Shown here piece after piece: positions 60,845 to 64,000 of a DNA stretch of 64,000 nucleotides (position 1 is its first letter; each line of letters starts with the position of its first letter). Source of the stretch: Lujinxingia vulgaris (GTDB taxonomy: Bacteria > Myxococcota_A > Bradymonadia > Bradymonadales > Bradymonadaceae). The stretch lies in NCBI RefSeq assembly GCF_007997015.1, contig NZ_VOSM01000010.1:120983-184982 (forward strand), given 5' to 3'. Below the pieces are notes generated by a model. That model searched no databases. It saw only the letters and a list, made by a program, of their open reading frames with translations, and had not been told where the DNA came from. A program made the translations under genes and the position numbers.

Positions 60845-62041
60845 TTAGCCGGCGTAGGCTTTGAGCGCCTGATGCATGCGCCGCACGCCTTCTTCGATCA
60901 GCGCCTCGCTGGTCGCGTAGCTCAGCCGCAACCCGCCCGGATAACCGAAGGCCGAGCCCGGCACCACCGCCACGCGCGCCTCTTCGAGAAGGTATTGCGT
61001 CAGCGCGAGATCATCGGCGAACTTGCCCTCTCCCTCGCCAATGTAAGCCGAGAAGTCCGGGAAGGCATAGAACGCGCCGGTGGGCTCGGGGCAGACCACC
61101 CCGTCGATCTCGCGCAGCATCCCCACGATGAGGTCGCGGCGTTTTGCAAAGGCAGCACGACGCTCGGCCAGCACCGCCGCGTCGAGCTCAAAGGCCGCCA
61201 GCGCGCCGTACTGCGCAAAGGAGGTAGCGTTGGAGGTCGACTGGCTCTGCAGCGTGCCCATCGCCGCGATCACCTCCACCGGTCCGATCGCGTAGCCCAG
61301 GCGCCAGCCGGTCATCGCGTAGGTCTTGCTGAACCCGTTAAAGGTGATCACGCGCCCCTCAAGCTCGGGCGCCGAGGCCACAAGGTCCGGGGCGATCTCG
61401 CCATCGTAGTAGAGCTCGTCGTACATCGCGTCGTAAAAGACCACGACCTCGGGGAAGTCCTTGAGCACGGCGGCCAGCGCGCTCAGCTCATCGGCGGAGT
61501 AGGTCGCCCCGGTGGGATTGGAGGGGGAGCAGAGGATCAACCCGCGGCAGGGCCCCTCTTCGAGCGCAGCGCGCAGGCTTGAGGCTGTGAGCTTGAAGTT
61601 ATCTTCGGCGCGCGTGTCGATGATCGCAGGCTCGGCACCCGCCAGCCGAAGTTGCGCCGGATAGCTCACCCAGTAAGGCGCCGGGATCAGCACGCGATCG
61701 CCCTCATCGAAGATCGCCTGGGTGGCGTTGTAGAGAGCCTGCTTGCCACCGACGGTCACGATCACCTCGTTGGCCGCCACCTTTCGCCCGCGGCTGGCAT
61801 AACTCGCTGCGATCGCCTGGCGAAGCTCCATCAGCCCGGGCGCCGGCGTGTAGCGTGTCTTACCGCTGCGCAGCGCCGCCACCGCCGCATCCACCACGGG
61901 CTGCGGCGTATCAAAATCGGGTTCGCCAGCGCCAAAGCTGACAATATCGACGCCCTGGGCTTTGAGCTCTTTGGCGCGCGCGGTGATCGCGAGCGTCGGA
62001 GAGGGCTCGACCTGACCGATGCGGTGGCTGAGTTTGATCAC
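60845..62041 (-). CDS. Class I PLP aminotransferase (aspartate aminotransferase type)
   Basis: A 398-residue fold-type I aminotransferase: VDIVSFGAGEPDFDTPQPVV, GLMELRQAIAASYASRGRKV, CSPSNPTGATYSADELSALA, GFSKTYAMTGWRLGYAIGPV (Lys SKT), TGAFYAFPDFSAYIGEG. It is closest to AspC of the Ib type. The start is GTG at 62041 with TAAGGAT upstream. It is the last of an rsmD-coaD-aminotransferase row. Confidence 0.93.
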   Translation of the reverse strand: MIKLSHRIGQVEPSPTLAITARAKELKAQGVDIVSFGAGEPDFDTPQPVVDAAVAALRSGKTRYTPAPGLMELRQAIAASYASRGRKVAANEVIVTVGGKQALYNATQAIFDEGDRVLIPAPYWVSYPAQLRLAGAEPAIIDTRAEDNFKLTASSLRAALEEGPCRGLILCSPSNPTGATYSADELSALAAVLKDFPEVVVFYDAMYDELYYDGEIAPDLVASAPELEGRVITFNGFSKTYAMTGWRLGYAIGPVEVIAAMGTLQSQSTSNATSFAQYGALAAFELDAAVLAERRAAFAKRRDLIVGMLREIDGVVCPEPTGAFYAFPDFSAYIGEGEGKFADDLALTQYLLEEARVAVVPGSAFGYPGGLRLSYATSEALIEEGVRRMHQALKAYAG

Positions 62042-62123
62042 GGCATATCCTTATCGAAATAGAGCGGCCCCGCAGGGAGCCACAGTTCATTGGTATGATG
62101 CGCCCATAGAAGGCGGAGTCGTC

Positions 62124-62609
62124 TTAATCCTGAGCAAACTTCGCTTTGAGAGCTTCCTGCACGTGTGGCGGAACCTGCTCACGCACCGATCCCCCGAAGC
62201 GCGCGACCTCTTTGACCAGCCCCGAGCTTACGTAGAAATGAGACTCCTCGGTCATCAAAAAGACCGTCTCAATCTCTTCGTTGAGCTTGCGGTTCATGTT
62301 GGCCATCTGCAGCTCGTACTCAAAGTCACTGACCGCGCGCAGGCCTCGTAAGATCACCTCGCAACCCCGCTCGGCAGCATAGTCGACCAGGAGCCCCTCA
62401 AAGGTTTCGATCTTCAGCCGCGTCTCGTCAGGGAAAGACTGGCGGATAAGCTCGATGCGCTCCTCACTGGTAAAGAGCGGTGTCTTGCGGATGTTGATCG
62501 CGATCCCCACGATCACCTCATCAAAGATCTTGAGCCCCCGCTCAATGATGCTGATGTGACCGTAGGTCAGAGGATCGAAGCTTCCCGGGTAGATCGCCTT
62601 TCGCGGCAT
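62124..62609 (-). CDS. coaD: Phosphopantetheine adenylyltransferase
   Basis: Coenzyme A synthesis, 161 residues: IYPGSFDPLTYGHISIIERG (nucleotidyl-transferase HxGH variant YGHI), TSEERIELIRQSF, EVILRGLRAVSDFEYELQMA, TEESHFYVSSGLVKEVARFG. AAGGA precedes the ATG. Adjacent rsmD upstream is a common bacterial arrangement. Confidence 0.97.
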   Translation of the reverse strand: MPRKAIYPGSFDPLTYGHISIIERGLKIFDEVIVGIAINIRKTPLFTSEERIELIRQSFPDETRLKIETFEGLLVDYAAERGCEVILRGLRAVSDFEYELQMANMNRKLNEEIETVFLMTEESHFYVSSGLVKEVARFGGSVREQVPPHVQEALKAKFAQD

Positions 62610-62720
62610 ACGTCATATCCTTCGGTTGTGCCCCGGGCCGCAGGGTGCGGCGAGGTCGTAAAGACTGATGATTAAGGGAAAGAGCGGCGCGCAGCAACTG
62701 CGGGCGCGGCAGTGTCGGGT

Positions 62721-63320
62721 TTAAGACGTCGTCGAATCTTCATCATCAACCGGCTGCGCGTCACCGATCGATGCATCATCGCGTCGACGAAGAAACTGAA
62801 TACGTGTGCGCCCGTAGATGCGCTCATCCTCAAGCTCGAACGCCGGCATATGGGGAACGGCCTCTTCGACATCCGACTCCCAGACTACCAGCGCCCCGGC
62901 GGTCACCCGCGGACTCGTCGCCATCTTCTCCAACGCCTTATGCGCGAGCGTGGTGTGGTAGGGCGGATCGAGGAACCAGAGATCAGGCGTCTCCTCGCCC
63001 AGATGTTCCTCCAGTCCCTGGTTGAACGTACAACGCTCTATGATCGCTCGCCGACCGGCGCGGGTGCGCTGCGCGTTCTCTTTGATCAACGCGGTGGAGC
63101 GGCCGGAGCGATCAAAGAAGTACGCACGACGCGCGCCCCGGCTGATCGCCTCCAGCCCCAGCGCGCCGCTGCCGGCAAAACCATCCACCACCACAAGATC
63201 GTGAACATCGCCCAGGATCGAGAAGAGCGACTCCCTTACCCGATCGCTGGTGGGTCGGATCGCGTCAGTGGGGAGGCTGGCAAGTTTACGGCCGCGGGCG
63301 GAGCCGGCAATGATGCGCAT
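62721..63320 (-). CDS. rsmD: 16S rRNA (guanine966-N2)-methyltransferase
   Basis: A 199-residue RNA methyltransferase: MRIIAGSARGRKLASLPTDA, RPTSDRVRESLFSILGDVHD, VVVDGFAGSGALGLEAISRG (SAM motif), LWFLDPPYHTTLAHKALEKM (DPPY). C-terminus with an acidic tail DDEDSTTS. AAGGA before the ATG at 63320. Followed at 110 bases by coaD. Confidence 0.95.
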   Translation of the reverse strand: MRIIAGSARGRKLASLPTDAIRPTSDRVRESLFSILGDVHDLVVVDGFAGSGALGLEAISRGARRAYFFDRSGRSTALIKENAQRTRAGRRAIIERCTFNQGLEEHLGEETPDLWFLDPPYHTTLAHKALEKMATSPRVTAGALVVWESDVEEAVPHMPAFELEDERIYGRTRIQFLRRRDDASIGDAQPVDDEDSTTS

Positions 63321-63608
63321 CGATCATCCTTAAGAGAGGGCGCCGCCCACAGGCGGCGTGTCGCTGAATCGACCCCCTGTATATAAGGAGCGACCCGAGC
63401 TGTGTAGGACGATACGCACCGGTGTAGCCGCCACATACGCCGGTAGTGTGGCGTGATGATCACCCCGGATCGTCAAAGATCGTCCAATATGCCGCGATCT
63501 TCGCTCCGATCGAGCGTCCCACAGGCGTGGTCTTTCAGGTGCTCCTGAACGATTTCAGTAGCTTAGCGAATCCGGTCCAAAAAACGGGAAAATAAATCGC
63601 AAAACTCC
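63321..63608. other. Intergenic stretch between rsmD and the rRNA-type promoters
   Basis: About 290 bases with a GC hairpin (GCGCCGCCCACAGGCGGCG near 63340) and no gene. The rsmD promoter should lie here on the minus strand; not resolved. Confidence 0.5.
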
Positions 63609-63637
63609 TTGACCCAATCGGCGCCATCGCCCATAAA
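63609..63637 (+). promoter_or_regulatory. rRNA-type promoter 1
   Basis: TTGACC (63609-63614), 17-base spacer, CATAAA (63632-63637). A/T-rich upstream DNA (AAAAAACGGGAAAATAAATC) fits an UP element. Confidence 0.7.
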
Positions 63638-63705
63638 GCGCCTCCCGACGACGGGGGCCGCAAACGCGGCTCACAACGAAAGGGAAAAAGGATGCGAAAA
63701 CATCC

Positions 63706-63734
63706 TTGACGAGGCGAAAGCAGCAACATAGAAA
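63706..63734 (+). promoter_or_regulatory. rRNA-type promoter 2
   Basis: TTGACG (63706-63711), 17-base spacer, TAGAAA (63729-63734), with A-rich AACGAAAGGGAAAAAGGATG upstream. Confidence 0.72.
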
Positions 63735-63832
63735 CCGCCTCCGTTCAACGCGACGCCAACACGGGCCGCAGCGAGCAACGTCAACATGGCTTTTCGAAAT
63801 TTTAGAAACTTTCAAAATTATCGAAAAACATC

Positions 63833-63861
63833 TTGACAGCACGAAACGCGGACAGTAAGTT
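63833..63861 (+). promoter_or_regulatory. rRNA-type promoter 3
   Basis: TTGACA (63833-63838), 17-base spacer, TAAGTT (63856-63861), with a long A/T tract before it (TTTTCGAAATTTTAGAAACT). Spacing between promoters is about 97 and 127 bases. Confidence 0.75.
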
Positions 63862-63928
63862 CCGCATCCCTCGACGGGGCGCCAGAAAGAAACACGGCGT
63901 AACGCGAGGCAAAGTCGAGACAGGTTCT

Positions 63929-63944
63929 CGACGCTCTTTGAAAA
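63929..63944 (+). promoter_or_regulatory. boxA-like antitermination element in the leader
   Basis: GACGCTCTTTGAAAAG is close to the rrn boxA consensus TGCTCTTTAACA, placed as in rRNA leaders. The 16S gene is expected just beyond 64000. Confidence 0.65.
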
Positions 63945-64000
63945 GTTCATAGGAATCCAGACAGGGCATGTTCAATGCCTTGTCGGACAGCAAGCGTTTT

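Noticed and set aside
63555..63950. 131-codon minus-strand frame over the promoter region
   Set aside because: It covers three clear promoters and a boxA element and has no ribosome site.

Overview
This G+C-rich bacterial window looks chromosomal. It suggests a deltaproteobacterial/Myxococcota-type organism, possibly Bradymonadales (inference). The signs are many outer-membrane-type lipoproteins with Asp/Glu/Thr/Pro-rich linkers after the lipobox Cys, Cys-rich secreted modules, a MopE-like calcium motif, several sigma/anti-sigma pairs, and an FHA protein. No phage, IS element, CRISPR array or tRNA was seen.

Layout. 1-0.9 kb: 5' part of a type I restriction methyltransferase (hsdM), cut by the window edge. 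1.07-7.05 kb: an apparent iron-responsive block (DUF4856-like lipoprotein, TonB-dependent receptor, imelysin lipoprotein, vitamin-K-carboxylase/HTTM membrane protein) behind a Fur-box-like dyad. 7.2-18.1 kb: a cupredoxin-like lipoprotein, tandem membrane-anchored paralogs, two SRPBCC proteins, an SAF/CpaB-like protein, lipoproteins, a LuxR-type regulator and a HemF-like oxidase. A dispersed intergenic repeat recurs here at five places. 18.2-21.75 kb: ECF sigma, FecR-type anti-sigma and surface-repeat protein in one operon. 21.9-31.6 kb: lipoproteins, SlyD, FolK, UvrB and a cluster of small unknown genes.

31.65-42 kb is the most unusual part. It has a strictly 42-bp-periodic array with two dyads per unit. 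It also has an 813-aa fusion of degenerate isoaspartyl-methyltransferase and GspE-type ATPase domains, then cysS, a 98-bp tandem repeat with three hairpins per unit, and related copies in inverted orientation flanking a 587-aa orphan gene. A 31-bp-period array of GTGCCWGGCAC palindromes lies beside the right copy.

42.15-53.75 kb: sugar-type aminotransferase, two divergent sigma factors (one with a Cys-less anti-sigma-like partner), a ribbon-helix-helix/FHA protein, a metal-site-less MBL protein, TrmN6-like methyltransferase, and an operon of MtaD-like deaminase, DUF455 ferritin-like protein, small membrane protein and MBL hydrolase. 53.85-58.8 kb: lipid metabolism (acyl-CoA dehydrogenase behind a FadR-type operator; PlsB). 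59.1-60.8 kb: two secreted proteins. 60.8-63.3 kb: housekeeping genes rsmD, coaD and an aspartate-type aminotransferase. The right edge carries three tandem UP-element promoters and a boxA-like leader, almost certainly the upstream region of an rRNA operon whose 16S gene lies beyond the window.
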